Source of the DNA: Pseudomonadota bacterium
Lineage (GTDB): Bacteria; Myxococcota_A; Polyangia; Polyangiales; Polyangiaceae
Reading direction: 5' to 3'
Assembly (NCBI GenBank): GCA_023398955.1
Contig: JAEWRL010000087.1
Coordinates: 83,810-147,809 of the forward strand
DNA: 64,000 bases
Shown: piece by piece, positions 17,451-26,661 of the stretch
How positions within the stretch are numbered: position 1 is the first letter of the stretch
How the letters are laid out: each line of letters begins with the position of its first letter
The notes under the pieces: model-generated
Seen by the model: only the letters and a program-made list of their open reading frames with translations
The model's database searches: none
What the model was told of the DNA's origin: nothing
Position numbers and translations under genes: made by a program

Positions 17451-18618
17451 ATCGATGTCTCTCCTCACCGTAGGCTGGCAGGATGATGCCTGCGAGCCGG
17501 TTCAGTGCCGCCACCTACGGCGGCCGTACGAAGGAAATTCCTTCACGGCTGTTGCCCTGACCTTCGCCGCAGGTTCCCGCGGGGTGCCGGGCTCTGGCCA
17601 CTCAAGGCGCATCAGACCGCTGTCTCGGTGGCAAGTCAAATTCCCGGTGAGTACCCCCGTGGGCGTCAGGAGTCCTGCGTCGGGCCGCGAGCCGTGAGCC
17701 TGGGAAGGGAGCCCTGCAGACCCCGGGTGGCAAGATGGCGGGCTCTCGTGAACATGCTCCCGTGGGCACAGAAGAAGGACAAGGGACACGATGCGAGAGG
17801 GCCCGCTGTGGTTTCGACGAGCCTCATGGGCATGGCTGCAGTGCAGACCTCCAAGTCTTGAAGGAGCATGATACCATCCAGCGGCGGCTGTTCCTCTCCA
17901 CACAGTCCAGTGCCACGACCGGTTCTTGGTTTCGCCATGGGTCATTGCATTGGGGCGGCGTGAGCTTCGTCGGGCATGCCCTTGGCGCCCCAAGCACCGG
18001 CGCTTGGGCGCATCTCAGCAGCGCCAAGCGTGGGGCGTATGCGTCGGGTGGTCCGAGCACGGGCGGTGGAGGTGCCAGGCGGCGGCACGCGCCCCGACGC
18101 GGACGAAACTGACGGCAACGTTGCCATCGGGATCCGAGGCTCTGGAAGCCGCGCCGCGACTCGTCTTCAGAGAATCGTTGTTTCTTGTGGTGTGCGATTA
18201 TTGTATCGGTGGGGCAATACTAACGAGAGGCCTGCGTGGGGAAGCCATGGCGGGCTTCGGCGGGCGCTCAGGATCGAGAGAACGGCAACTGTCTGCTGGG
18301 CGGCGGCAACGTTTTTGTGATGGGTTTCAGGCTGCGCGGGAATTCAAACCAACGAATGACGGAAAGGGTGTGCGGAATTCGAGTCGGGGTGGGCGCGATG
18401 GGAGTTGCAGATGGGTGTGCTCCACATCGTGTTCGGCTGCACTGGGATTGCTCGGCACAGTTGCGAAGTGCCCGTGCGCCTTTGTCCGTCTCCGTGCCGC
18501 TACGGAGCAAATGTTGAGACATGGTGAAACAACCGTGCCCTTCGGATGCCCCCCGCCGCGGCCAGCGAGCATGAGCGATTAACCGGGTGTCAATAAAACT
18601 AGAAGAAGGAACGAGCCA
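17451..18618. other. 1.2-kb stretch without a recognisable gene
   Basis: Several frames of 60-220 codons exist on both strands but none has a ribosome binding site, known domain or consistent composition. It may hold eroded coding DNA or an untranslated RNA; I can see no structure that decides this. Confidence 0.4.
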
Positions 18619-20481
18619 ATGCGCTTGCGGGTAGCTACGTCCACGTTTTCTTTGCCTGTTGTTTGTCTGGTGCCGCTGGCACTTGGCGCATGTTCGAGCG
18701 ACGAAGGTTTCACGGCTCCGGGGTCGGGCGGGGCCGGCGTCACGGGAGGCAGCGTTGGCTCTGACGTCGGCGGCGGCTTCACCGGGGGCTTTTCCAACGG
18801 CGGGATGCCTGCGGGGGGGAGCTCGTCGGGCGGAGCAGCCTTGGGAGGCAGCTCCAGTGGAGGAATGCAGACGGGTGGGATGGCGTCGGGTGGGGCATCC
18901 ATGGGGGGTAGCTCGACAGGTGGTGCGACCGTCGGCGGGAGCTCGTCGGGCGGCACGTCCACGGGTGGCGCTACCACCGTCACCGGTGGGGTCTCATCGG
19001 TCGGTGGTTCGGGTGGGGTCGGTCAGGGCACGTGTGCGCCCGGCATCGATACGGGCGACGAGTGCAATCCGGCGGCGGACACCGAACCCTGCGAGCGCTC
19101 GACGCGGACCTGCGTCTGCGGCAGCGACGAGCGATGGGCCTGCACGCCCCTAGGCCAAGGGGGTAGCGGCGGCACGACCTCCGAGACGGGTGGCTCGGGT
19201 GGGGAGTCCACCGGAGGGATGACAGGCTCGGGTGGCGAAGGCGGCACCGGCACCGGTGGAAGCAACTCGGAAGGCGAAATTTGGAGCTTCGTGGAAGACC
19301 CCGGTGCTGACTGCCAGGTGGGATCCATGCCGAGCGTAGGGTCCCTGACTGCAAATCCCAAGCTACCTGATCCCTTCACGAAGTTGGATGGCACCCGCAT
19401 GAGCTCCAAGAGTGAGTGGGTTTGTCGGCGTGAAGAGATCCTGCAGATGGGGTACGAGTTCATATACGGACAGAAGCCGCGTACTCCCAAGAGCGCCGTT
19501 TCTGGCTCGGTGAGCAACAACCGCATCACCGTGGAGGTGTCGGATGGTGGGGGGAGCACGTCCTTCAGCGTCAACATCTCGCTGCCCAGCTCGGGCAGCG
19601 CTCCCTATCCAGCCGTGATTGGGTATGGCGGCGGATTCATGGGTAGCGGTATTGGCTTTGAGGGCGAGTTAGGATCTCGAGGCATCGCCACGATCAGCTA
19701 TGACCCCTACACGCTGGGTCAGGAGAACGGTAGCAGCTCTCCCAAGGCAGGAGCCTTCTACGATGTCTACGGTTCAAATCATGACGCAGGCTTGCTCGTC
19801 GCTTGGGCTTGGGGGGTGAGCCGCATCTTGGACGTCTTGGAGCAGGACCCGAGCGTCATCGATCCCACGAAGATTGCGGTGACGGGTTGCTCGCGCTTTG
19901 GCAAGGGCGCGTTCGTCGCTGGTGTTCTCGATAACCGAGTTGCTCTCACAATCCCGGTTGAGTCTGGCGTTGGCGGCACCCCGGCGCTACGCCTGATTGG
20001 CGATCTGGATTCGGGGGGTGAGTGGCCCTATCACGCGATCAGCTATGAGCGTTGGTTCTCGAAGGAGAAGCTCGGTCAGTTCGCGACGGCCAACAACGCT
20101 GGCGGGGATACTACGGACAAGCTGCCCGTCGATATGCACGAAATGATTGGTCTCGTTGCGCCGCGGGGGCTCTACATCGTGGACAATCCCAGCACGAACT
20201 ACGCCGGGCTCGACAGGAACTCGGCGTGGGTGACTGCCAATGTCGGAGCCAAGATCTACGAAGCTCTCGGAGTCCCAGAGAATATCACCTGTCAGGGGGC
20301 CTCTGGCGGTCACTGCACGTGGAGATCGCAGTACACGCCGCCGCTCGTCGCCAACCTCGAGAAGTTCCTCCTCGGGAATGCCTCGGCGAACACGGGAACC
20401 TTCGCCACGGATCTGGGGGGTACTCCCAATCCCGAGTCTCACTACGATTGGGACGTTCCGAACCTGTCCGGCGACCTCTGA
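18619..20481 (+). CDS. Glucuronoyl esterase (CE15 family) lipoprotein
   Basis: A 620-residue secreted lipoprotein. The signal ends in the lipobox LALGAC; about 160 residues of Gly/Ser/Thr linker with a small Cys-containing module follow. The catalytic domain starts near residue 235. The nucleophile Ser425 lies in GCSRFGKGAF, a CE15 hallmark; the acid is probably the Glu of PVESGVGG near 445 and the base the His of GGHCTW near 565. CE15 enzymes cleave the ester between glucuronoxylan and lignin, so the protein suggests plant-biomass use. AAGGA precedes the ATG. Confidence 0.85.
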   Translation: MRLRVATSTFSLPVVCLVPLALGACSSDEGFTAPGSGGAGVTGGSVGSDVGGGFTGGFSNGGMPAGGSSSGGAALGGSSSGGMQTGGMASGGASMGGSSTGGATVGGSSSGGTSTGGATTVTGGVSSVGGSGGVGQGTCAPGIDTGDECNPAADTEPCERSTRTCVCGSDERWACTPLGQGGSGGTTSETGGSGGESTGGMTGSGGEGGTGTGGSNSEGEIWSFVEDPGADCQVGSMPSVGSLTANPKLPDPFTKLDGTRMSSKSEWVCRREEILQMGYEFIYGQKPRTPKSAVSGSVSNNRITVEVSDGGGSTSFSVNISLPSSGSAPYPAVIGYGGGFMGSGIGFEGELGSRGIATISYDPYTLGQENGSSSPKAGAFYDVYGSNHDAGLLVAWAWGVSRILDVLEQDPSVIDPTKIAVTGCSRFGKGAFVAGVLDNRVALTIPVESGVGGTPALRLIGDLDSGGEWPYHAISYERWFSKEKLGQFATANNAGGDTTDKLPVDMHEMIGLVAPRGLYIVDNPSTNYAGLDRNSAWVTANVGAKIYEALGVPENITCQGASGGHCTWRSQYTPPLVANLEKFLLGNASANTGTFATDLGGTPNPESHYDWDVPNLSGDL

Positions 20482-20514
20482 GCGAGCGGGGCGCGGACCC
20501 GACGATGCAATGGC

Positions 20515-20555
20515 CGTGAAAGGGTCGGAGGCCACGCCTTCCGGCCCCTTTCACG
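20515..20555. terminator. Bidirectional terminator hairpin between convergent genes
   Basis: A long, nearly perfect stem: CGTGAAAGGG with TCGGAGGC on the 5' side pairs with GCCTTCCGGCCCCTTTCACG, leaving a short loop. It sits 33 bases after the esterase stop and before the convergent lipoprotein gene end. There is no long T tract. Confidence 0.7.
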
Positions 20556-20671
20556 TGCCGTGTCTGGCGACGATTCTTCGCGCTAGGGCGGTGCCGAAGC
20601 AGGGGCCCGGCCCGAGGTGTGTGCGCCGCGCCGGGCCAGCATCCCCATGAGTTCCTCGCCGTCCACCGCGC

Positions 20672-22198
20672 TCAACGCGGTGCAGGCGACCCGTAGAGTG
20701 TGGGCCGGTGGCGGGCGTAGGTGAACCCGTACAGTGGACCCACCGGACCGGCAAGAACGTAGCGCCCTACCTCGGTGGTGCCTTCGGGGCCCACCTCGAC
20801 GATGGTCCCGCTGAGGTTGGCGGTCACCAGGAAGTTGCCATTGGGCAGACGCTGTACGTCCCCCTGGATCATGGAGGGCCCGGCGCCACCATACTTCCAA
20901 TCCAGTGTCGCCGAGTTGCCGCTGATAGTGTAGTGTAGGATGGCGGCTCCCCCGCGCGACTCATTGGAGAACACGACCAGCTTGTCATCATTATAGAAGT
21001 GGTGCCCGTGCTGGACGTGCCAGTCACCGCCAGGCCCCGTGCCCTCCGCCTGGATGTGAGCGGTCCAGTTGCCGGTCGGGGTCTTGCCGATTGATGTGAT
21101 GGGCGTTCCACTCCGGGCAAACACGGCGATCGAGTCCTTATTGCGATCAGAGATGGTGTACATGTCTCTGGCTCGTGAGTAGTGAATGCGGTTCGCATGG
21201 CAGATCTCGGCCCCATCCAGCGAACCCTCGTCGGGGAAGTATTGGTAGATCTGCCAAGTGTCGAACACGGGGACCCCATCGGTGATCTCGGTGCTTGCCA
21301 CGTACACCCTGTCACACTCGCCTTCGCCCGTTTTTGCGAGGTAGGCGATACCTCCAGGGATCGCGGCGAAGTCGTGGTGGTCCCCGCCAGGGGCGTCCAA
21401 GATCGCCATATCCCCACCATCCATCGCTACGCGGTAGAACGTGCCTCCGCTCCCAGAATCGAAGGGGCCCGCGTCGCGGCCGATCATGAACTGTCCGTCC
21501 CAGGACATCTGGACGGAAAAGACGTTCCACATGGAGTGGGCCCAAACCAACTCCCCCCACTTGTTGAATATCACGACCTTGCCGTCGCGCGCCGTGACGA
21601 TGAACCCGGGAGCAGCGCCATCACGAGTCCATGCTTCGGCGAGTGCGGATGTGTTCAACGAACCGGTCTCAATCGTCCTGTCCTCTCCATAACAGACTGA
21701 GTTTCCATCCGAGACGGCGACACGGAAATGATAGGTCCGGTTCTCGGCCATTCCAAGGAGGAGCGTCCGAAAGCCGTCCTGGTGCAGATCGACGGGTGCC
21801 ACTAGTCCGTAGGCTGTGTCCTGACCAAAGTGGACCTCGGCAGCAGTGAGACCGCTCAGGCTCGATGCGAAGGAAACGATCCCCACGGTTGGGATGTGGG
21901 GCGACACCTCGGAGAGCGTTACGGTGATCGTGCAATTCGCGACAGGTAGACCACCCAAGCGACTGGTACCATCGAAATATGAGTCGGACGGCGTCCAAGG
22001 CACCCCTCCACCCGCTCCAGCGGAGGTACCCCCGGAGCCGAGTCCCACGTTTCCTGTCATTGTTCCCCCGCGGCTCGTACCCGCACCGGGATCCCGGGTG
22101 CCACCTTCGCCGTCTACCGGCCCCGCGGGGCCAGAGCTGCAGGCTGCCGATTGCGCAAGCAGCACCCCGCCAGCCATGGACGAGGAGAGCACTCGCAT
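20672..22198 (-). CDS. Arylsulfotransferase-like secreted lipoprotein
   Basis: A 508-residue protein from ATG 22198 (AAGGG seven bases upstream). The lipobox is at about QSAACSSG, then a Gly-rich linker. Residues about 80-190 look like a fibronectin-III-type domain (VSFASSLSGLTAAEVHFG). A beta-propeller then carries FNKWGELVWAHSM, GGDHHDFAAIPGG and HVQHGHHFYNDD, like the arylsulfate sulfotransferase (ASST) propeller with its His residues. ASST enzymes move sulfate between phenolic compounds, but many relatives have unknown substrates. An upstream in-frame extension to 22369 lacks signal character and is left out. Confidence 0.7.
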   Translation of the reverse strand: MRVLSSSMAGGVLLAQSAACSSGPAGPVDGEGGTRDPGAGTSRGGTMTGNVGLGSGGTSAGAGGGVPWTPSDSYFDGTSRLGGLPVANCTITVTLSEVSPHIPTVGIVSFASSLSGLTAAEVHFGQDTAYGLVAPVDLHQDGFRTLLLGMAENRTYHFRVAVSDGNSVCYGEDRTIETGSLNTSALAEAWTRDGAAPGFIVTARDGKVVIFNKWGELVWAHSMWNVFSVQMSWDGQFMIGRDAGPFDSGSGGTFYRVAMDGGDMAILDAPGGDHHDFAAIPGGIAYLAKTGEGECDRVYVASTEITDGVPVFDTWQIYQYFPDEGSLDGAEICHANRIHYSRARDMYTISDRNKDSIAVFARSGTPITSIGKTPTGNWTAHIQAEGTGPGGDWHVQHGHHFYNDDKLVVFSNESRGGAAILHYTISGNSATLDWKYGGAGPSMIQGDVQRLPNGNFLVTANLSGTIVEVGPEGTTEVGRYVLAGPVGPLYGFTYARHRPTLYGSPAPR

Positions 22199-22686
22199 GG
22201 CTCGACCCTTTGGCGACTGAAGGCTGGAATGGATGACGCAACGCACAAGCACTCCGACAATGTCACAGGTCACGGCGACTGTGCCACATGGAAAAACGTC
22301 CAAACTCGCGCTCCGTGCCTCATGCGTGCGCCGCAAAGGCGAGCGCGAGCAAGCGCGCTTCCTCAGCATCGCCTCCGGTTCTACGGGCGAGACCGAGTCG
22401 CAGTTAGTGCTGGCTCGCGACTCCCCATGCTCATGGTCAGCTCGGTGCCCAGGTCCGCGAAGTGCGGAGGATGCTCGTCAGCTTCATGCAGAAGCTCAAC
22501 CGTGATGGCTGACATCCGATAGCGAGATCGGCTGCGAAGAGGCTCGCAGCGTCCTTGGGGTTGAGCACGACTCTTAAAACTCGAGCGCCGGGCACCCGTA
22601 TGACGTCTGCCGCTGCTCGTACCGAGCGTAGCAGCGGCGTTGACGGTATGCTGCCGCGTTGGTCCATTCGTGCTCCGCTGCCACCG
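22199..22686. other. Intergenic region, no supported gene
   Basis: Only a hairpin near 22609 stands out. It lies downstream of the histidine kinase gene and upstream of the sulfotransferase-like gene, both on the minus strand. Confidence 0.4.
22609..22638 (-). terminator. Possible terminator after the sensor gene
   Basis: GCCGCTGCT and AGCAGCGGC form a perfect 9-bp stem with a 12-base loop, 49 bases after the sensor stop. No T run follows on the minus strand, so intrinsic termination is uncertain. Confidence 0.4.
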
Positions 22687-24351
22687 TCAGGTCGTGTGTT
22701 CGTATTCGAGGAGTCGCGCGATCTCCGTGAGGTCAGCCGGCTTCAGAAGGATGGGACAGCCGGAGCGACGTAGATAATCAGCCTGTGTTTTGCTCAACGC
22801 TCCACCGGTAATGAAAACGAAGCGTGGCGCGAGCTCGGGGCGGCTTTCGGCAATGCGGGCATGCATGGCGTCGCCGTTCGCCCCTGGAAGGAAGATGTCA
22901 CACAGGATGAGGTCCGGCGCGTAGCTCGAATCGAAGAGCGTGATCTCCGCCTCGGATGCCGTCGTGGCCGAGCGAACTTCGTGCGGTTTGAGGGCACGAC
23001 GGACGGTGCGGAGGAACACCGGATCGTCATCGACGACGAGCACGCTCTTGGTTTCGGACCGCTGGATTTGTGTGGTCCATACCGACGAATCCGAAGGCAG
23101 GTGAGGTGCGGCGTGGGTAGAGGGCAGCACCACGCGCATCGAGTTGCCTCCGGTCTGTGCTTCCGCGACCTCGACGTGTCCCCCGTGTGCTGTAACGACG
23201 TCCGCGCAGAGCCTCAGCTTGATCTCACCTCCGGCAGCGGTGCCGGCGCCAAGGGCAGAGAACCAGCGGAGGGCTGTGTCCTCGGGCACAGGGGGCCCAT
23301 TCCCGGTGACCGTGAACACGACCCGTTGGGATTCCCGCTGCACCTGCACGAGGATCGCGGGAGATTGGGCAGCAGCAAGGCTCGCTTCAGCTGCGTGGAA
23401 CAGGAAGCTTTGTACGACCTGCCCCAGCTGATCGTGCCGCCCTCGCACCGTACAGCTGGGCTCGAGGTGGGTCGTTGTTGTAATGCCGCGGCGCTCCAAG
23501 AGGGGGCGCGCGACCGCTAGCTGCTCTCGCACGAGCGCCCCGAGATCGATGTCATCGAGAGAGGCCGACGCTTCGGAGACAGACCAGATCTGTTCCAGCG
23601 TCGCGCCGAGCTGGGCCGTGATGGACTCCACATCGTTCGTCAGCTCCATGAGCTGGGCCAGTAGATCGCCGTTGGGCGAATCCGCCGCGCGCTCGATGCC
23701 GTCCAGCTGATCCAGGACTTCGCGCTGCTCTTCGACCTGAAGCGACAGCGCCGCCAGTGGACCTCTGAGCGCGTTCACGACGGTCGTGGAGAGCATGTCT
23801 GCGTCCGCGCGCGTGGCGTCTGTGTCGCTGGCACCCTCCGAAGGTGTCAGGTCGCCAGCGGGGGCGCGGCGATCCCAGGTCAGGGCGACGAAGCCAGTGA
23901 CCGCGCCCAGGAATGCCATCGCCGTCCCATCGAAGCTAACGCCTCGAGGGAGTAGCAGAACCAACACACCGAGCATCGCGGTCTCGAACTCCACGGGAAG
24001 TGCGACCGCGGCGGCGGCGTCCAGTTCGGCGAGGGCCAGCCCATCCTCTGCCAGAACCTCCTGGAACTGAATCTCATACACGAGCAGGGGACGGCGCGCG
24101 CCGAGGGATCGTCGCGCCAAAGCCTCCAGGGCTCGCACGAGTCGCGCGTTGCGGGTGAAGGTGTCGCTGGAGCAACCGGCTACGCCGCGCAAGCCGAGAT
24201 CGACGGAGAATGCCATGACCGCCGTAGCGGGGACAGTTCTGGCAATGGCATCGAGAATGCCCACCAGCGTGCCATCGCTGGTGCTGCGCACCACACGCTG
24301 CGCTACGTCGCCCAGCGCGCGCAGCTGCCTTTCTGCCCGAGTGCCCGTCAC
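22687..24351 (-). CDS. Histidine kinase-like protein with GAF and receiver domains; kinase motifs degenerate
   Basis: A 554-residue protein starting at GTG 24351. A GAF-like sensor domain spans about residues 20-160. The dimerisation helix reads VVNALRGPLAAL, so Asn193 occupies the place of the phosphorylated His. In the ATPase domain the N-box reads FLFHAAEAS (His319 in place of the Mg-binding Asn) and the G1 box reads TGNGPPVP (Gly in place of Asp). These changes suggest a non-catalytic kinase. The C-terminal receiver (about 436-554) keeps its acidic pocket (VVDDDP), Asp485, Thr515 and Lys537, so it could be phosphorylated by another kinase. No membrane segment or DNA-binding domain. No adjacent partner is seen. 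Confidence 0.8.
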   Translation of the reverse strand: MTGTRAERQLRALGDVAQRVVRSTSDGTLVGILDAIARTVPATAVMAFSVDLGLRGVAGCSSDTFTRNARLVRALEALARRSLGARRPLLVYEIQFQEVLAEDGLALAELDAAAAVALPVEFETAMLGVLVLLLPRGVSFDGTAMAFLGAVTGFVALTWDRRAPAGDLTPSEGASDTDATRADADMLSTTVVNALRGPLAALSLQVEEQREVLDQLDGIERAADSPNGDLLAQLMELTNDVESITAQLGATLEQIWSVSEASASLDDIDLGALVREQLAVARPLLERRGITTTTHLEPSCTVRGRHDQLGQVVQSFLFHAAEASLAAAQSPAILVQVQRESQRVVFTVTGNGPPVPEDTALRWFSALGAGTAAGGEIKLRLCADVVTAHGGHVEVAEAQTGGNSMRVVLPSTHAAPHLPSDSSVWTTQIQRSETKSVLVVDDDPVFLRTVRRALKPHEVRSATTASEAEITLFDSSYAPDLILCDIFLPGANGDAMHARIAESRPELAPRFVFITGGALSKTQADYLRRSGCPILLKPADLTEIARLLEYEHTT

Positions 24352-24520
24352 CTACGAACCGATGTTAGCGTCGGTCGAGCCGCCTAGTCCATCGAGCTCG
24401 TGAGTTTCACTGCAGCAGGGCTCGTCACGGTCTTCGGGCCGACGGCCCTCCGACCATGAGACACGCCGAAGCCGGGGGGACAGGTGGAGATTGGTGCGAC
24501 GCACGCCGAGCGCGTCAGGA

Positions 24521-26038
24521 TCATGGCGGTCCAGGCGGGAGGCGCCCGCGAGCAGGGGAGAGCTGCTCCCACGCCGCACCGAGGGCAAAGAGGCGTTCCT
24601 CCTGAAACGCTGGGGCCAGGAGCTGAAGGCCGACAGGGAGCTCTGGGGCGCCTCCGGCTGCCTCCACCGGCGCTGCCGGGACCGACATCCCGCAGATGCC
24701 CGCCAAGTTGCAGGGTAGGGTGTAGATGTCACCGAGGTACATCGCGAGGGGATCCTCGGTGTGCTCGCCGAGGGGGAAGGCCGGGGTCGGTGTGACGGGC
24801 GCGATGAGGGCATCTACCTCGGCGAATGCGTTGTCAAAGTCCTGCTTGACCAGGGTGCGCACCCTTTGGGCACGCTTGTAGTAGGCATCATAGTACCCGG
24901 CACTGAGCACATACGTGCCGAGCAGGATACGCCGCTTCACCTCGGGCCCAAAGCCCGCGTTGCGTGTGGCGCCGTACATCGTCTGCAGGTCGGCCCCGGG
25001 CTGCTCGAGGCGCAGGCCGAAGCGAACACCATCGAAGCGGGCGAGATTGCTCGACGCTTCCGCCGTCGCAACGACGTAGTAAGCGGCAACTCCGTAGCGC
25101 GTGTGGGGCATGGTCACGGGCTTCACCGTGCACCCTTCGGCCTCCAGAGCAGTCACGGCGTCGCGCACGCTGCGTTCGATTCTTGGGTCGAGTCCCTGCC
25201 CGAAGTATTCAGCGGGAACGCCAAGGGTGAGCCCCCTCACGCCGCGGTTGCAGGCCGCCTCGTAGTCGGGCACCGGCAGGGGGCTGCTGGTGGAATCCCT
25301 CGGATCGTGGCCCGCGATGACGCGCAGGAGCCTTGCCGCGCCCCTCACGTCGCGGGCGAAGGGGCCCACCTGATCGAGGCTGGAAGCGAAAGCAATGAGG
25401 CCGTACCGCGAGACACGACCATAGGTCGGCTTGACCCCGACGACGCCACAGAGGGCCGCTGGCTGTCTGATCGAGCCGCCTGTGTCGCTCCCGAGGGATC
25501 CATGCACGATGCCCGCAGCGACGGACACGGCGCTGCCGCCGCTCGAGCCGCCTGGGATCCGATCCGGGGCCCAAGGGTTACGCGCGGGATAGAACCCGCT
25601 GTTTTCGGTGGAGGACCCCATCGCGAACTCGTCCATGTTCGCCTTGCCGATGATGAGGGCATCGGCGGCCCGCAGCCTGGCGACCACGGTTGCATCGTAG
25701 GGTGGCTGCCAGCCCAGTCGGGGATCCGGACTTGGCTTCCCAGCCTCTACGCGCGCCAGGATGCGAGAGCCGGAGGTCGTCGGCGCGTCCACGGTGCAGA
25801 GCGCGTCCTTGATGCTCATGGGGACACCGGCCAGGAGTCCCAGCGGCTCGTTGCGGGTGCGTCGCGCGTCCAGGGCCCGCGCGGATTCGAGCACCTCGTC
25901 TCGAGGCACGACGGCTAGGAACGCCCCGAGGTTCTGCTGCGCCTCGAGGCGGGCGAGTGCTCCCTCTGCGATTTCGACGGCCGACATCCGCCCGCTCTTG
26001 AAGCTGTCCGAGAGCTCGATGAGGTCTAGGTCGCGCAT
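24521..26038 (-). CDS. gatA: Asp-tRNA(Asn)/Glu-tRNA(Gln) amidotransferase subunit A
   Basis: A 505-residue amidase-signature protein. The catalytic triad is visible: Lys77 in SIKD, Ser165 in GGSSGGSA and Ser189 in SDTGGSIRQPA. The subunit releases ammonia from glutamine or asparagine for transamidation of mischarged tRNAs. The order gatC-gatA, with only three bases between them, is normal. gatB is not in the window and must be elsewhere. Length fits the family. Confidence 0.95.
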   Translation of the reverse strand: MRDLDLIELSDSFKSGRMSAVEIAEGALARLEAQQNLGAFLAVVPRDEVLESARALDARRTRNEPLGLLAGVPMSIKDALCTVDAPTTSGSRILARVEAGKPSPDPRLGWQPPYDATVVARLRAADALIIGKANMDEFAMGSSTENSGFYPARNPWAPDRIPGGSSGGSAVSVAAGIVHGSLGSDTGGSIRQPAALCGVVGVKPTYGRVSRYGLIAFASSLDQVGPFARDVRGAARLLRVIAGHDPRDSTSSPLPVPDYEAACNRGVRGLTLGVPAEYFGQGLDPRIERSVRDAVTALEAEGCTVKPVTMPHTRYGVAAYYVVATAEASSNLARFDGVRFGLRLEQPGADLQTMYGATRNAGFGPEVKRRILLGTYVLSAGYYDAYYKRAQRVRTLVKQDFDNAFAEVDALIAPVTPTPAFPLGEHTEDPLAMYLGDIYTLPCNLAGICGMSVPAAPVEAAGGAPELPVGLQLLAPAFQEERLFALGAAWEQLSPARGRLPPGPP

Positions 26039-26041
26039 GGT

Positions 26042-26335
26042 CTAGCCCTCGTCGACAAACGCGGGGACCGCGAAAGCGCCATCATACACTCGGGACGACT
26101 GGCCGACGGCTTGGTCGTTGGTGAGTCCCGCGGCGCGTTCATCTTCTCGGAATGGCGCCGCATCGACGGCCACGTGGGCGGTGGGAGCGACATCAGCCGT
26201 ATCGAGCTCCGCCAGGGATTCGACATGCTCAAGGATGCGACTGAGATCCTTCATGAGAGGCTCGACCTCTCGAGGCTCGAGCTCGAGTTTCGCGAGTTTC
26301 GCCACGTGCAGCACGTCTTCTCGTGTAATGGGCAT
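26042..26335 (-). CDS. gatC: Asp-tRNA(Asn)/Glu-tRNA(Gln) amidotransferase subunit C
   Basis: A 97-residue protein beginning MPITREDVLHVAKLAKLEL and containing LSRILEHVESLAELDT and the Pro/His-rich middle typical of GatC, which wraps around GatA and stabilises the complex. GGAG lies seven bases before the ATG. It is the first gene of the gatC-gatA pair. Confidence 0.93.
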   Translation of the reverse strand: MPITREDVLHVAKLAKLELEPREVEPLMKDLSRILEHVESLAELDTADVAPTAHVAVDAAPFREDERAAGLTNDQAVGQSSRVYDGAFAVPAFVDEG

Positions 26336-26661
26336 GTCACGTCTCCAGGGGGCGTCCTAGCACGGGCGTCCGTCACTTCGAGGGCGATTTCCGCGCGCGC
26401 GGCGAGCGGACGGGAATGCGAGGGCGCGCCGGCCGCGTGGTCTGTGGGAGACAGGGCGAGCACCAGGGATTGGCGACGAGCGAACCCGTCCGGAACGAGC
26501 AAGGGCCGATCAGCGACGCGAACGGTTGCTCTTGACGCCGTAGGGGCTGCACGCGAGGTACTGACAGCGGCGCTCTGAGCAGCGGCTGAGGATGCAGCCA
26601 CTCCGCGCGGAGCTCGGCACCTTTCCACTGCTCCACTACCCCGCTCCAGGATCGTGTAGTT
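26336..26661. other. Divergent spacer between gatC and nhaA
   Basis: It should hold promoters for both genes; no gene or clear motif is seen. Confidence 0.4.

Noticed and set aside
17735..18112. 125-codon plus-strand frame in the gene-free region
   Set aside because: No ribosome binding site, no domain, and composition that changes along its length.
24761..25918. 385-codon plus-strand frame inside gatA
   Set aside because: Antisense to gatA with intact catalytic motifs; no ribosome binding site or domain.
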